DNA from: Effrenium voratum
Taxonomy: Eukaryota; Sar; Dinophyceae; Suessiales; Symbiodiniaceae
Direction of reading: 5' to 3'
DNA length: 64,000 nt
NCBI GenBank assembly: GCA_963377175.1
Contig: CAUJNA010002713.1
Location: 535,868-599,867, forward strand
In this document: one piece after another, positions 21,373 to 33,424 of the stretch
How positions within the stretch are numbered: position 1 is the stretch's first letter
How the letters are laid out: every line of letters begins with the position of its first letter
Translations under genes and position numbers: made by a program
The notes under the pieces: generated by a model
Database searches by the model: none
Told to the model about the DNA's origin: nothing
The model's input: only the letters and a program-made list of their open reading frames with translations

Positions 21373-21950
21373 ATAGCGGTCAAGCTACATGGTGGTTTCA
21401 ATGGAAACCAGCCCCACAAGCGACCAACAGAACCCCTGGGGAAGACAACTCGCGCATTATGTTTCTCCACTTCCCCATTCCCCCCACCCCCAGCGGCCAT
21501 GGGAAAACAGGACACTTGTGTTGTTGCTAGGCGATGTTCACCCTCACCCCCAAACAGCACCTGGGAAAGCGGCTCGCGCAATGGCGGCTGTGGTGCCTGT
21601 GAAAAACAGCACATACTTCCAGTAGTGAAATCGATTCCCTTTCAAACCAACCGTTTTTTTTTCAAAACAAATCCAAGGTTCCGTATATAAAGGTCCCCAG
21701 GGTTTCTTAAGGGCTCAAGGAAAGCCAGCCGGGACCCACCCCCCGACGAAGGCCTTCGTCGGAGTCTTCAGGGTGCGACCTCGGCGAAAGGGTTTTTAGT
21801 GGCCAGCTAAGGACCTCCAAGCAGAGCTGCAGGGCTATTCCTGGATAAGCTAGCCCCGACCCATCCCCTTGGAAGGCCTTTTTTTTGGAGCAGTTGGGAG
21901 TTTAAACCACAGCCAGGTGTTCACCAAAAATCATTTTTGCAGTTCCTCAC

Positions 21951-22037
21951 GTCAAGTCGAATCGCGCCGAGTGGCCTTTGCAGCACCAGCACCGCGGAGT
22001 CTCCGAAGATGCCGAGCTCCCGCAGCGAGCTTGGCTC
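21951..22037 (-). CDS. Exon, EPSSLRELGIFGDSAVLVLQ..
   Basis: This is one of the best-defined exons without a family: CCAG|G acceptor, consensus GTGAGG donor, 87 bp, phase 0 at both ends, and strong C/G-ending codons. It reads EPSSLRELGIFGDSAVLVLQ followed by RPLGAIRLD, which suggests a folded beta/alpha domain. No family recognised. Confidence 0.6.
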
Positions 22038-22851
22038 CTGGACCGAACCGGGCGCAGCTTTGTGGATTCTTGTTGGCCACGTCAAACAAAAACAGACACA
22101 CAGACACACACACCAACACCCACCTAAGCAGATCTGCACCGTATGTCTTTTTTGGGGGGAAAGGGTTCAAGCAGACTTCTCTGGGCTTCTCTTTCTCTGG
22201 TCCCCTGCCAAAAGAACTTGCGGGAGAAATGGAAACTACCACTGGACCAACGAAAAGTTGCTAGAAACGCCAGGGGATGGCTGGGAGCCCCCAAGTGTCT
22301 GTACCAAACGGCTTGTTGCTCTTTTCTTTTTGAGGGGGGGAGGAAAACAAACGAATGGCCCCTAAGGGAAACACACGTCACATGGGCCAAAAGGGCAATA
22401 ACTCGGGACCCCTGTCAGCTTCCCTCCGTCCCTTGTTTCCCTATCCGCCGTACCCAGCTCAAGGTCGGACATGCCTTTTTCTGACCGCCCATGCGTCTGC
22501 GGCCTTTCTCGGAATTTCGGAGAGCCACAAGGGCACACCCCCATCTCTCAAAAGCAAAATCGAGCAGGGCTTCTGCTTCATCCGGGGTTACCAATACAGT
22601 ACACCGAACATTTGCAAAACTGTAGTTTCAACATTTGGCCTACCCTGAAAAACGTAACATGGTTTTGGAGGAGACCCCGAACACTTGAAAAAGGACCCTT
22701 TTGGCTCCGTGCCAATCTGCAGGTGAGTCATTTTGCGCGACTTCAATCTGACATCTTGCAGGTTCGCCAGCTCGGCAAGCCCTGGCCGCATGGATGCAAC
22801 ATGCCGCTTCAATATGGAGGCTCTCAATCTCTCTGGAAAAAATACAATTTC

Positions 22852-22968
22852 TCCATCCCTCAATCTCTCCATCTCTCAATCTCTCCTCGCTATCTCTCTG
22901 TCTCTCTCTACATCTCTATCTCTCCATCTCTCTGTCTCTCTATGTCTCCCCCTCTCTCTCTCTCTACC
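22852..22968. repeat. CTCTCCAT/CTCT pyrimidine repeat
   Basis: Irregular repeats of CATCTCTC(A/T)ATCTCTC. It produces false Ser/Leu-rich ORFs. Confidence 0.85.
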
Positions 22969-23289
22969 CATCGAAAATCAGACAATCATGTTCGGGTGTA
23001 ATGGGTGTCCATGGGTTTGGGCACTTTTGAAGAGGAACACTCTTCCTCCCCTATTCATGGGACGGGTTCTACTTGGATCGCAATTATAGGTGACCTGTTG
23101 AAAGATGATACAGCCGACCTAAAACAGTCACCTGTGACAATAAGGGCATCGCAATCTTTAGGCGCACCCCAGCCAACCCAAACACCCCGTTGATGTCCCC
23201 TTACATCACAACATAAACTCAACATTGAGAGACTGCTAGCGCCGGGGAATGATACTCCTTGCCTCAGGATCCTGCGAAGCCTCCTGGAC

Positions 23290-23345
23290 CTGGCTCTGGA
23301 AGTCCTTCGTCTCGGCATTCTCGGCATTCGCGAAGTGTCGCCTAC
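23290..23345 (-). CDS. Exon following 23420-23489 (HFANAENAETKDFQSQ)
   Basis: GGAG|G acceptor and GTCCAG donor. The 56-bp exon starts with two bases that complete the codon left by the exon at 23420-23489, then reads RRHFANAENAETKDFQSQ. The frame remains open as VQEASQDPEARS, so a longer exon is possible. Confidence 0.5.
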
Positions 23346-23419
23346 CTCCTCCTGCAGCTGCTGCAACGGCACCGGCTCGCCGCGCCAGCTTTCGCCTCAC
23401 TCCAGGCTGCCCTCCTCTC

Positions 23420-23489
23420 AGGGAGCGGGGCTCATGTGGCTCAGCAGCTCCGCCAAACGCACGGCGCGGCGCAGCACCGCCAGCACCGC
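23420..23489 (-). CDS. Exon, AVLAVLRRAVRLAELLSHM
   Basis: TTTTGTCAG|G acceptor with a pyrimidine tract; GA donor. It encodes AVLAVLRRAVRLAELLSHM, an Ala/Leu/Arg amphipathic helix. It splices in frame to the exon at 23290-23345. No family assigned. Confidence 0.55.
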
Positions 23490-24139
23490 CTGACAAAATT
23501 CAAAATGTCGGTCTTTTGGGCTCGGTTCCCATGAAAACGCCATCTGAAACCGCCACTTTCGTTTGTGGTGGGGGACGATTGGACATTGAGGGACCACTGA
23601 TTTACCACCAGGTTCTCTCAGTTGCTCTTTCGAAAGCAGAAATGCAAGATGATCACCTTTTTGGACCAAAAAGGGGAAATAAAGGTCAAATGGCTCTGGG
23701 CAATGGGCAAGTGAGGACTTGGTTTAAATTGGGACCCGGAGGGGGGGTGTTTTTTTGTGGGGGGGCCTCCTTTGTAATTGAAGGTGCTGCTGCTTCAATC
23801 ACATGGAACTAAGCTTCCAGAAAGCAAGTTGTCCAGCAAAGAGCAAGGGAACTGTTATACTGTTCCTTCTGCGGACCCAGTTCATTATCGAAACACTTTC
23901 CGAGAAGCGAAGGTGACGCTCTATCTGCAGGGATGTTGCTTGTCTGGCGCCCCGCCCCGTCCCTTCTATGATCCTTGTTCTCAAAACGCTGGGCTTGCCT
24001 TCTGCACCGGGTCCCAGCCTTTTTTGGGCCTTTCGCGTGGCAAACGCGAGAGGGTCAGGCTACAGGCCATTAGGCTTCAATCGGGATAGCCAGGAGCTTC
24101 GCTGCGGAACTACAGGGGTCGCTGGCATTTCCCCGACTG

Positions 24140-24340
24140 GTGGCCATTGAAACTGCCACTTTTGACGGTCCAGAACGGAACATGGAGGACCACTTCCATA
24201 CATTCTCAAAGAGGCAAGCGTTTCAGGCGGTCGCCTGGGCACTCCATCGACGCCCGAGACTGCAAAGCGTCTTGGAAGCTCACAAGCGTACCATCTTTCA
24301 TTCCAAAGCGGGCAAGTCCAGATTCCATAAGTGAGTGTCT
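24140..24340. other. Weak coding-like segment on both strands
   Basis: The plus strand carries FQAVAWALHRRPRLQSVLEA before a stop. The minus strand has GTLVSFQDALQSRASMECPG. Codon bias is weak and splice sites are unclear, so no gene is called. Confidence 0.2.
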
Positions 24341-25373
24341 GACACGTAGCACGGCTAAGCCTATGGACAAATGTTGAACCTGGCCAGGCGTGGAACAACT
24401 TGATGGGCATCATCGGCACTGAAATGCATATCCATCAATCGTATTGATCGGGATACCCAGTTGACCCAACAAGAGGGGCTTGCAAAACAAGATGTCTGAA
24501 AGCGTCAGTTGTTATATGTGTTTTGAACCTATGCTAATCTGCAGCCCTTCGTTTGCCTTCCGAGGGGGGTTCGTTTACATTGAGGTTCTCAAGCATAAGT
24601 TTTTGTTTCCTGCCCAATACCTTTGTCCCTGCTAGAGCGAAAACAGCCCGGAAACGGAGTTGGTTCGGGCTTTTTTCTTTTGTTGAGGTTCCACTTTGTT
24701 GGTGCCTTTCAAAAAAAAAATGGCAGGAAAACCAACCACCCTAAGGTGACTTGCGAAAGGAGCAGAATTGGTCCGAATAAGAGAGCCGTACAGTTGGATG
24801 AAGGCTGACGAAATAATTTCCTCGAATTTGGGTTCCGTCATGCGGGTCACTTTCTGAAAGGGATTTGCCCCAAATGAGGACATTTGGGGTGGTCTTAAGT
24901 GTGAAGTCTTTCCTGGTGTTTTTTCCAGGGTTGTTTGTTTCAGCAAGCCCGCATTTGGATCATGAAGTATCGCCAATTCTCGGCCCATTTTCAGCCGTGG
25001 AAGCATTGCTTGATAAAACCAACTCGCCCTTTTTTGTGGCTTTAAAGGGAAACCAAAAGGAAACCAAACCATATGTTTTTGTTTGTTTGTTTGTTTGTTT
25101 GTCGGTTTGCTTGCTTTTTTTTGGGGGGGGGGAGGTGGCCTCCTAAAGCCGCTACCCAACAGCCAAACAACTCAGAAGGATACATGGGCGTGTCTTTTCT
25201 TAGGGAGTCCCCCAAAGAGGTCGGTTTAAGGGAACCAGAAAAGAAAGCCAAACCCTTTCTTTCCGGGTCCCTAAAAAGAGTTTGGTTTCCCTTTCTCCCT
25301 TTAAAACCCACCCGTTGACTGGCACCTGTGCAAAGAAAAGGACTGGCACCGCCCATTTGGATCCAATGGCCAC

Positions 25374-25422
25374 GCGCCTCAGCCTGGTCCGGCTTCGCCA
25401 CCTCCTCTTCTGGGCCCGGCAC
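25374..25422 (-). CDS. Exon, VPGPEEEVAKPDQAEA
   Basis: CTCAG|G acceptor and GT donor (GCGC|GTGGCC). It reads VPGPEEEVAKPDQAEA, acidic and proline-containing, probably a linker. A GC donor after CAG is an alternative end. Confidence 0.5.
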
Positions 25423-25577
25423 CTGAGATGTTTTAGAAACCAGCACATGGGTGTCAAGAACATCCCATTGCGTGGCTCGGCCAAACCAAGAGGAACAGCA
25501 CGACCCTCAAACTACCAAACAAAAAATGGATCTTGTGAAAACAACTGGGGCGGCTTCCCTCAAACCGCTGCACATGT

Positions 25578-25748
25578 CTCGGTTGCTTTCTGCTCCCCTG
25601 CTAACAGTGTAACTTTTAATGGTTTAATTGAAAACCGGCTAGTTGGCAAAAAGTTAAAGTCCCAACATCCCAGCAACAAAACCATGCACCAAAGATGTGT
25701 TTCTTCAACTGGGGTGATTTCCCCTTCAGAGTAGTTTGAGGGTCCAGG
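25578..25748. mobile_element. B-family element, long form
   Basis: Extends to TTCAACTGGGGTGATTTCCC and AGTAGTTTGAGGGTCCAGG. Nearly identical in layout to the copy at 54656-54815. Confidence 0.75.
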
Positions 25749-25805
25749 CGCACTTTTTGGAGGCATGGGCCAAACCCAAAAAAAGGGCGCATGTCCGAAA
25801 AACGG

Positions 25806-25845
25806 GCCGCGGGAGGCGAGGCCCAGTTCGCCAGACTCAGGTTCC
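25806..25845 (-). CDS. Possible short exon (EPESGELGLASRG)
   Basis: ATCAG|G acceptor. One frame reads EPESGELGLASRG and another NLSLANWASPPAA. The end is not defined. Placed between confident minus exons. Confidence 0.3.
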
Positions 25846-25977
25846 CTGATCGAGTCAGCGGTTGAATCTAGGGGTACCTTCCCCATTCTTCCAGGAATCC
25901 TTCTTTCTAGAAAACCTCTGGAATCCCAGGGAAAACGCCGGAAGGGGAACAAGAAGACACCTCCCCGAACATGAAAT

Positions 25978-26085
25978 GGGCATGGCTCAAAACTAAAGAG
26001 CCGGGGCAAACCGCGGGTTTTAGTCTTTAGTTCCGTTTACCAGGGTGCCATTCTGAAACCCCACTTTTTTGAGCCACAGCCACTT
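25978..26085. mobile_element. F-family element, GTGGCTCAAAA subtype
   Basis: GGCATGGCTCAAAA to TTTTTTGAGCCACAGCCAC. Confidence 0.7.
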
Positions 26086-26424
26086 GGGATTTCTGACATG
26101 AAAAGACGCAGTCGGGGGGATTGGAGCTGCCCTCAGGTCCCCTGACAAAAGCTTCACCCGTGGGGTTCCCCAACCGCGAAACCAGCTAAAAACGACAAAC
26201 ACCCCAAGTTGAACCGGACAGTTCGCTGAAAACCACCAAACATGAAGCCTCTCAGATGCCCAGTGGACTTCCATGGGAGAAACAGAGGTATCTCGGTTTT
26301 GGTTGAGTTTGAATGGGAGCCCCTTTTAAAGGATGAACAAACAGCAGCCCAGAATGGGCAACTGGCGAAATCCTTCTTGTAGGAACCCAAAAAATAAACT
26401 GTTTCCACCCCTTTTAAAGAATGG

Positions 26425-26542
26425 CTGGGTCCTCCAGTAGAGAGGCTGGAATAAGGGTACCCCTTTTTTCTGTAGTCTATTTTAGTGGGGGAACCCTCCC
26501 AACCAAAAAAGGGGTGAGAAAGGCCACTACTGGGGGACCTAG
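26425..26542. mobile_element. D-family element, full length
   Basis: CTGGGTCCTCCAGTAGAGAG to CTACTGGGGGACCTAG. Confidence 0.75.
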
Positions 26543-26737
26543 CTGTCAAAACAACTGGGGGTGGCTTTTCTCAAACTACCGCTGCAAAGGTGTTATTCTT
26601 CAAAAATGCCCAGCTTACCAGACCCCCAAAAAAACTAAAAAAAAAAAAAACACGGTTTCTGGGCGGAGTTTTCCTTTGGTTTTCCATGGTTTCCCCGTAG
26701 GTTTCCCCGGAGAACCGAGCAAAAACGCGGGGGCCAC

Positions 26738-26852
26738 CCGTGGCGCCGCTCAAAATCCGCCTTCGCCTTCGCGCCGCCGCCCGCCCCGCCTGCTGCTCCA
26801 TGGCCTGCATGCGCAGCAGCGCCCGGCCCAGCGCGCTGTAGGCCGCCGCGTC
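26738..26852 (-). CDS. Exon, helical (DAAAYSALGRALLRMQAMEQ..)
   Basis: CCCAG|G acceptor and GT donor (CACGG|GTGGCC). It reads DAAAYSALGRALLRMQAMEQ then QAGRAAARRRRR, a long amphipathic helix with strong C/G-ending codons. No family assigned. The last codons before the donor are less biased, so an earlier GA or GC donor is possible. Confidence 0.55.
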
Positions 26853-26910
26853 CTGGGAGTCACAAGCTTCAGGGGTTGTCCTTTCACCCACTTTTTTTCC
26901 AGTTTTGGGC

Positions 26911-26952
26911 TCTACTAGAATGAAGTCTAAACCTCTCTACTGGAGGACCTGG
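26911..26952. mobile_element. D-family fragment, inverted
   Basis: CTCTACTGGAGGACC is the reverse complement of the left TIR. Only about 40 bp remain. Confidence 0.6.
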
Positions 26953-27470
26953 ATTAGCGATGAGCGTATTCCAGGGGTGGATTCCTTGTCCCCTGCTGGG
27001 ATTTGGCTCCTGCGTGCACCCACATGGAGGAGGAGGGGTCCAGGGGTACCTTCCCCAGGATTTGGCGCTCCCGTGCTTTATTCTCTTTAGCCACAGACTT
27101 CAGGAGGCCAAAGGACGATGATTCCAGAGGTTGATTCCGTGTCCAGTTTTTTGTCAACCGTCGTTCTTTTCAACAAAAATGCCGCTTTCCCAGTGTTTCC
27201 GGAGAAAATTCCCTGAAAAGAATGGGGAAGGTGCCCCTGAACCCCTCCTCCTCCTTGTGGGTGTGCCGTGTCTTTTTTGGCTTGGTGTGCCTTTACCCTC
27301 CCCCAGGCTAATACGGATTCTCCCAGGATCCGACTTGGTTCCATTTACAAAGGCCTTCTGGGAGTTTCTATGTTAGTCTGAGGGCATGTGGGCGTGTGTA
27401 CTCATTCCGTCAGACAGACCGTGGGACGAATTCCTGCACCACCTCAAAAACCATGAAAACCATTGTTTGC

Positions 27471-27656
27471 GTGGGTGGGTGGGTGGGTGGGTGGGTGGGT
27501 GCGTGGGTGGGTGGGTGGGTGGGTGGGTGGGTGGGTGGGTGGGTGGGTGGGTGGGTGGGTGGGTGGGTGGGTGGGTGGGTGGGTGGGTGGGTGGGTGGGT
27601 GGGTGGGTGGGTGGGTGGGTGGGTGGGTGGGTGGGTGGGTGGGTGGGTGGGTGGGT
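27471..27656. repeat. (TGGG)n microsatellite, about 185 bp
   Basis: An almost pure TGGG array with one TGCG interruption near 27500. It could form G-quadruplexes. It interrupts a C-family left end at 27420-27468. Confidence 0.95.
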
Positions 27657-28466
27657 GTGTGTGTGTGTTTGTTTGGCTTGGTGTGCCTTTAGTTATTGGT
27701 TTTGAAAGATAACCAGGGGGATTTCCCACCATTGAGGGGGTCCACTACCAAAAAAACATATCCGTTTGAGACATATGCGCAGATTTAGCGGAAAAAAAAG
27801 AAGAACAAATATCCTCAAGCAAATGGAAGCTTATCCTTAAGCCCAAGAAAAGACTCAGCTACAATTGGTCCACACTGTGAGGTTAAAACTGGCTAGTGTG
27901 CTCGAGCCACTGCTGTGCTCGGGCCCCTCTGTGTTGTTTTTTTGTTGGGTTCATTTGTGTATGGTGTGGGCCTGTTGCTTGGTTTTCCCTTTTAAAGGTG
28001 GGGTAGCTCAACCCGGACTCTATTTTTACATTTTGGTTGTGCTCGAAATACCCATGGTGACCTCCCGTTAACCTCCTGTAGCCGGGGTTGCTCACCATTT
28101 CCCAGACTATTTGCTTGGCCTGTGGTACGGCAAAGCTTAACCTTTTGTCTTTGCTTTGTAAAATGCCTTCGCGTTTCATTGGCAAGCATATCTACTTGTC
28201 GTCTCAAGATCGAGGGACTAGCTACTAAATCGTGTTCCTTCGTCTTCCATCCAAAACCACCCAAAAAATGCACCGAGCATGAAAAAAACGACACCTGTCC
28301 AGGTAACTCAATCCAGGTCGCAGTCTCTTGAATCTCCCATTTGGCACCGGGCATTGACATGAAACATGCATGAAACATAACGCGCTCAGATTCGGTTTCG
28401 CACCTAGCCCTGAACTTACCTCGGACCCAGGTCACCTTTTAGGAGGACTGAACAAGCCAAAAGGAC

Positions 28467-28540
28467 AATCCCCCGAAAGTGACTCACTTTTAGTGGGTGA
28501 AATACGGAAACTACCACTAAACACTAAAAGGATTTAAAAA
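28467..28540. mobile_element. A-family element
   Basis: GAAAGTGACTCACTTTTAGT..CCACTAAACACTAAAAGG. Confidence 0.65.
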
Positions 28541-29013
28541 GCAAAGACACCCGATGGGCTGGTTTCGCCACCAATTATATAAACAGCCTGGAGACTTGAA
28601 ACAGGTGTGGCCTGCCTTCTGGTTCACTTTTCGTCCCACTTGGGTTAGGAACTCTGCTGTCCGACAAGCGAAATGACATAGCCGCTTAAAGTCCCAACAA
28701 AACCCAAAACCCTCCACCGCCTCATCACAGCAAAACAAAAACCTATGTATTCAATACCCTGCTACTTTTGGCCGCGAGCAAGTGGAGGCAGCTGGGATAC
28801 AGGACCATTCTCTTGGAACCATTTACCTTCAAAAGAAGTCTATGTGGTCACAAAAAATCCTCCCCCTTTGGGTGGCTTGTTGACGCTGCCCATTTTCGGC
28901 GGCTTGGATAATTAACAGTTGATGCTGCCCATTTTTGGCGGATTGTGGGATACTAACAGAAAAAACCGTTGCGCCAGGAGAATCCTTGGCTGCTCAGGCT
29001 TCGAGCCCCGGTC

Positions 29014-29151
29014 CTGCAGCGCCTCCTCCTCGGGCTCCCGCAGCCACGGCGCCGCGTCCGCCTCCGCCTCCGCGTCCGCGTCGGCATCCGCCGAGGCGAA
29101 AGCGACGGAGGCGGACTCCAGGGCGGCGGCGGTGTGCTGCAGCCAGTCCTC
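29014..29151 (-). CDS. Exon, EDWLQHTAAALESASVAFAS..
   Basis: CGGCAG|G acceptor, 138 bp, phase 0, GA donor. It starts EDWLQHTAAALESASVAFAS, passes through an (Ala-Asp/Glu)n run and ends PWLREPEEEALQ. Nearly all codons end in C or G. The complementary plus frame is a Ser/Ala/Arg repeat typical of antisense to an acidic exon, so minus is clearly preferred. Confidence 0.6.
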
Positions 29152-30107
29152 CTGCCGGAGAAAACGTGGGAAGCAGCTTGGCTCCCAAGGAGGCTTTGTT
29201 CGGGGGGAAAATGTCCTTACCCATTCTTTCTAGGGATCCTTCTTTTCAAACGAGACAGAATTTGAACTGCCATTTGCGTTTTCGACCCCTGGAAAAATCG
29301 AGCAAATGCTTCCAGTAGTGATAGATTCCGTTTAAAATCAAGAGCGAGAAAAACACATATTAAGCAAATTGATGCCACAAAGAAGGGTGGTGGCTTTAAA
29401 AAACTCAGTGGCTGCAAATCCCTGGAAACAACTGGTGTGTGTGGCTTAAGAATGGCTACCCCAAAAGAAGTGTTGGTCCCTCATGGGTTGAACAAAACAA
29501 AACATTATCTCAAAAGAAGATGGGCCCCACATGGGCGTTCATGTCCACTAACCACTCTTGAAGGAGTTTCCCGCTTGAAATTCATAGCCATATTTGTTGA
29601 ATATGTTGTCATTATGTTCCATATTTGGAGTACCCTAAGATGCAGAAACTCGTTGTGGAGGAGACCTCGGACATGGTCATTGCTAATGTTGATGCAGGAG
29701 CAATGTTCCGTCCTACATTTAGGCTTCCAAAAGTGATGAACCACTACGCCACGGGGATTGCTAATAAACCACAAACTCTGTTACGGAAATCCCTGCCTCG
29801 AGAAAAACAATGTAAAATAAGTCCCTTGCTAAGATCTCTTCTGAAACGACTTTAGCTACAGTTTAGGGTTCGCTCAACATGGGCCATAATCTTTTGCGTT
29901 GCAGGGGGCGGGCAATTGGTTTCCAGAGTGAATCTGCGAGGGATCCTATGTTCAGGACCGCCTCTCGCTCTCTCACTCTCTCCCTCTTATCATTTGCACA
30001 TAGATCTACGTACATATACATACATACACGCATTTCAGAAGAAACAGAAGAAGAACCTAAACCACCACAGGTCACACTTTGCAGGACCACGACTGACCAC
30101 TCGTCAC

Positions 30108-30285
30108 CGGTCTGGATTTCGCTCATTGCCCCCGGGTCCTCCAGTGTCTCGCTCCGTCGGCTACGCTGCACGGCCTCGCAGAGCTCCGCCGCCAGGAGCT
30201 GCGTCTGCGCCTCGCTGGCGCCGCTGATGCGCGCCGTGGCCGAAGCCGCGGCGGAGGAATCCGCGGAGGCCGACAGTTGCCAGGC
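30108..30285 (-). CDS. Exon, AQTQLLAAELCEAVQRSRRS-containing
   Basis: CGCAG|G acceptor with a long pyrimidine tract (poly-C at about 30301-30311 on the other strand); GT donor (CCG|GTGACG). It includes AWQLSASADSSAAASATARI and SEAQTQLLAAELCEAVQRSR, helical and Ala-rich. About 88% of codons end in C or G. The plus strand is also open, but Ser/Cys/Arg-rich and unlikely. Upstream of the exon, an (ACAT)n-rich stretch lies in the neighbouring intron. Confidence 0.55.
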
Positions 30286-30799
30286 CTGCGGTCTGCGAGA
30301 GAATTGGGGGGGGGGTTTAAAAAAAAGGGACCCCCCACGGAAAATGGGTTTTCCCCGATGGCTTCCCTTGAAGCCAACGGCAAAAAGGGCAACCCCCCCC
30401 AGAAAAAAAAAAGAAGGTATGTCTTTCCAGGGAAAAATGTTTGTTTGTTCTATGAAATTCCCTTTAAGCCCATTAGCAGTAAACAGGGAACTTTTCCACA
30501 AAAAGACCTGCGCTGCGATCACTCAGGGTCCATCGGCTACAAAGACCGCCCAAGGGCGAAGGGAAAGAGCTGGCGAAGACGGTTCGAAAAAGGTCAACTG
30601 GAAGCCTCCGTTGCTGGTTTGCTCATTGTTGTAAGATAGCTCAACCCCCTGCTTGTTTGCTCGGCCCCCAAAAGCAGCCAGGCCCTGAAGGGGGGCGAGT
30701 CCAACCAAACCCTGGGTCTCATGCGTCTGCAGATGCAACAACGCTTGTCAAGAGTGAGTCAAAGGTGACCACCGTCAAAGGCGGAATGTGTGGACCCGT

Positions 30800-32760
30800 G
30801 CCCTTGGTATGAACTCTAGAGCTGTGACGTTTGGCTCATGGTCATGGATTGAATCGTGGGCCCAACCATCTCATTAAACCAGGCAATGGAATCCGCACAC
30901 AACCGGGAAACCCATCAGAGGTTTTGGGCCCATGTTGACAGAAACCAGCTCCAAAAGCAGCCAAGTCCGTTTCTTGACATGGCTGGGCTTTGCTTACAGT
31001 CCTTCCGCTCATCGCCTCGAACCACGCCTCACTCCCTTCAGGCAGCAAAGGCTGCCGCAAGCCCAAGAGCGGGAAGCAGAAGCACTTGTCGCTGGCCGGC
31101 GCCAGTTGCAGATTCAGAACCTGCAAGGCTTAGGGTGCCTCACTTCCGGGGAGTGGAACAAAACGGTTGCCACTAACATGGCATCCCCCCCCAAAAAAAA
31201 ATAACCTCCAGGAACACAGGAAGTATGGTTCTGTTTCAATCCCTGTTGAACTCTTGAACCTCGCCCCAAAAGAACATGTACTCAACCACAGTAAGAAACC
31301 TGATGCTTCATCCCGCCGGATAAGGGAACATGAAAGGACCGCTGGGGTGTCCAAATTTGGGGGACCTGGTGGAACATTTTTTGCCAGTTGTTCATTCAAA
31401 GGCCGACCCTAACGCCGAAAGCATGCTTACTTCGGTTGTTTACCCCTCATTTCCCTTATTTTCCAAGGTTCACCCCAAAGGTGTTGAAACCATTGCCGTC
31501 CGGGAGGCTGTGGGAGTCTATGTGGAATCCACTCTTAACAGTAAACCAGGCTTCTCCGAAGACCCCATGGACCGAACAGGTGCATGAAACCACGCCACGA
31601 CCAGCCAGCATACGGATTATGTTGAACAACCCAAATAATGTTGACCCAGGATTAAAAAACCCGTGTTCCCTCCAAAGAGATAAATCCCCACTAGAAGGGG
31701 ACACCCCATTAACACGCAAACTGGTTCCAGGCCTTCCTTGCACCTGCGGCTGACCCTGGCTGTGACCAGCCAAGCTTTCCGACCGCTTCCAGGAATTAGG
31801 CTTCAGAAGCCAACGGACAATGAGATCCTAGTATTGCTACGGAGTTCAGGAACTCCTTTATTGATCTGTGCTTGCTTTCTTGCTTTGAACCTTTAACTTC
31901 CCGGACTTTGTGTACTGAGTCATCCCCGAAAGTTAAGCCGTTCATTTCCGGCACTTGGGGCATATGAGGTGTTGGCTTAGGGGGTAAGGCAGAGGAAACA
32001 TCGTGTTTATCCGGAAACGCTTCATGTTTCTCGTGACGCTGCTCCACCAATGTCTCGATGTCCTTTTTTCTAAATGCCCAATGCCACTTGTCACCGGAGT
32101 GTGCCATTACATTGCGAGCATCATTGGCCACCTTGCACAGGGGAGTTCCGTTTCGGACTTTCAACTGTTGGGGTCTGGACCATTTTAGTGGCAAAGGTTT
32201 GGTCTTTTTGTTTGCCAATCCACTCAGGAAGTGAGACTCAGGCAGCAATCGATGTCAGGACTACATGCATTCCCACGCTTAAAGGACGTTTCGTCCTGGC
32301 CCAATGTATGGCCCGTATGCAGAGGGGGTCCGCTGAAGATACAGCCTACGTCGCATATGCTGACTGATGCTGGTGATGCGGCCAGGGTCTTGCCGACTGG
32401 CCATTTGATTCCAATAAGAGCGCTTGATGATGCTGATGATCCCCCCCTCCCACACAGCCAAGGGACCAACCGACACCATACGTGTCCTTTTGGAAAAATA
32501 GATGGCCCTGGTAAATGGAATGAGACCCATCTAAACCAGGGCCACCCGTGTTTAACCAAACCAACCTGAGAAGGACACCTATGACCAAAACAAGGCGAAT
32601 CTGCTAGGCCCGCAGCGGGGCACGTGACTGGCCTCGCGGGACTCCCAAGGCATCACACCGGCCGTGACGGCCGTGATGTCTGGCAGGCCATGCAGGACCT
32701 GCGCCCGGCCCTCGCGGTGGGAAATGGGTGGCTCGCCGAGTTGCCAGTTGTTTTTCGGAC
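30800..32760. other. Gap without a supported gene
   Basis: Contains a K-type copy (31636-31740) and an I-type end (32204-32232). Short mildly GC-rich patches (31010-31130, 32620-32740) are open in some frames without a clear splice pair. Confidence 0.35.
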
Positions 32761-32768
32761 TCGGCATA

Positions 32769-32884
32769 TGGCCATAGGTCAAAAGCCCCGTAATTTCAGT
32801 GAACATCCCAATCCCCACTAAAATAAAGCCTAGGGTGGTGCACCTACGCCAAAATGGTACCATTGGTTTTGACCCACAGCCATA
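32769..32884. mobile_element. G-family element
   Basis: TGGCCATAGGTCAAAA to GGTTTTGACCCACAGCCATA; central AGTGAACATCCCAATCCCCA and CCAAAATGGTACCATTGG palindrome. Confidence 0.75.
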
Positions 32885-32942
32885 TCTTGTTTTATCTTGT
32901 TTGGTGGCTTTAACGGGACACCTAAAGATTGACCACTATGAT

Positions 32943-33030
32943 TGTGTGTGTTTGTGTGTTTGTGTTTGTGCTTGTGCTTGTGCTTGTGTTTGTGTTCGTG
33001 TTTGTGTTTGTGTTTGTGTTTTTTTTTTTT
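32943..33030. repeat. TTTGTG/CTTGTG repeat with poly-T and poly-G
   Basis: Hexamer repeats TTTGTG and CTTGTG followed by T12 and G10. Confidence 0.9.
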
Positions 33031-33424
33031 TGGGGGGGGGGGTCCTACAAAAGACACGCAGAAATGTGAAGGGTCTTCTGAATGAAGCCAGCCTCAGGTG
33101 TTGAGCCACTGGGGATGCAATACACATGCCATGCACAAAAGCGAAAAGGAAACTACCCAGACAAACCAATCTCCTCATTGCTTGCCTCTCTCTCTCTCTC
33201 TCTCTTTATATCACTGTCTCCCAAAAAAGTTATAAAGTCCAAAGATCCAACCAACTTGCCAAAAAGCAGGGCTCCGCATATTTCCCCTTAAAACATCACC
33301 CCCACCAAAGGATACTCTCCTTTCATGGGCCAAAGAGAGTGATGTTTAAAACCACCAAAAAGATGGAAATACAGGAATCGGCCCCTGTAAAGTGGTTCTT
33401 CTGGCTCCGACTTGGAACTCGGAC

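Larger units (their letters stand above)
19000..21900. other. Gap without a supported gene
   Basis: Holds B (19676), D (20145), I (20411) and J (21266) elements. A small GC-rich segment at 21725-21790 contains the palindrome CGACGAAGGCCTTCGTCG. No exon with both splice sites was found. Confidence 0.4.

Noticed and set aside
22733..23089. Ser/Leu-rich ORFs (118 and 78 codons)
   Set aside because: They translate the CTCTCC repeat; no codon bias outside it.
27373..27732. Long ORFs with repeated WVGG or PTHP units
   Set aside because: They are translations of the TGGG microsatellite, open in several frames on both strands.
29863..30634. Two longest ORFs of the window (219 and 251 codons, opposite strands)
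   Set aside because: They run through repeats and intron-like DNA; only the GC-rich centre (30108-30285) has codon bias and splice sites.
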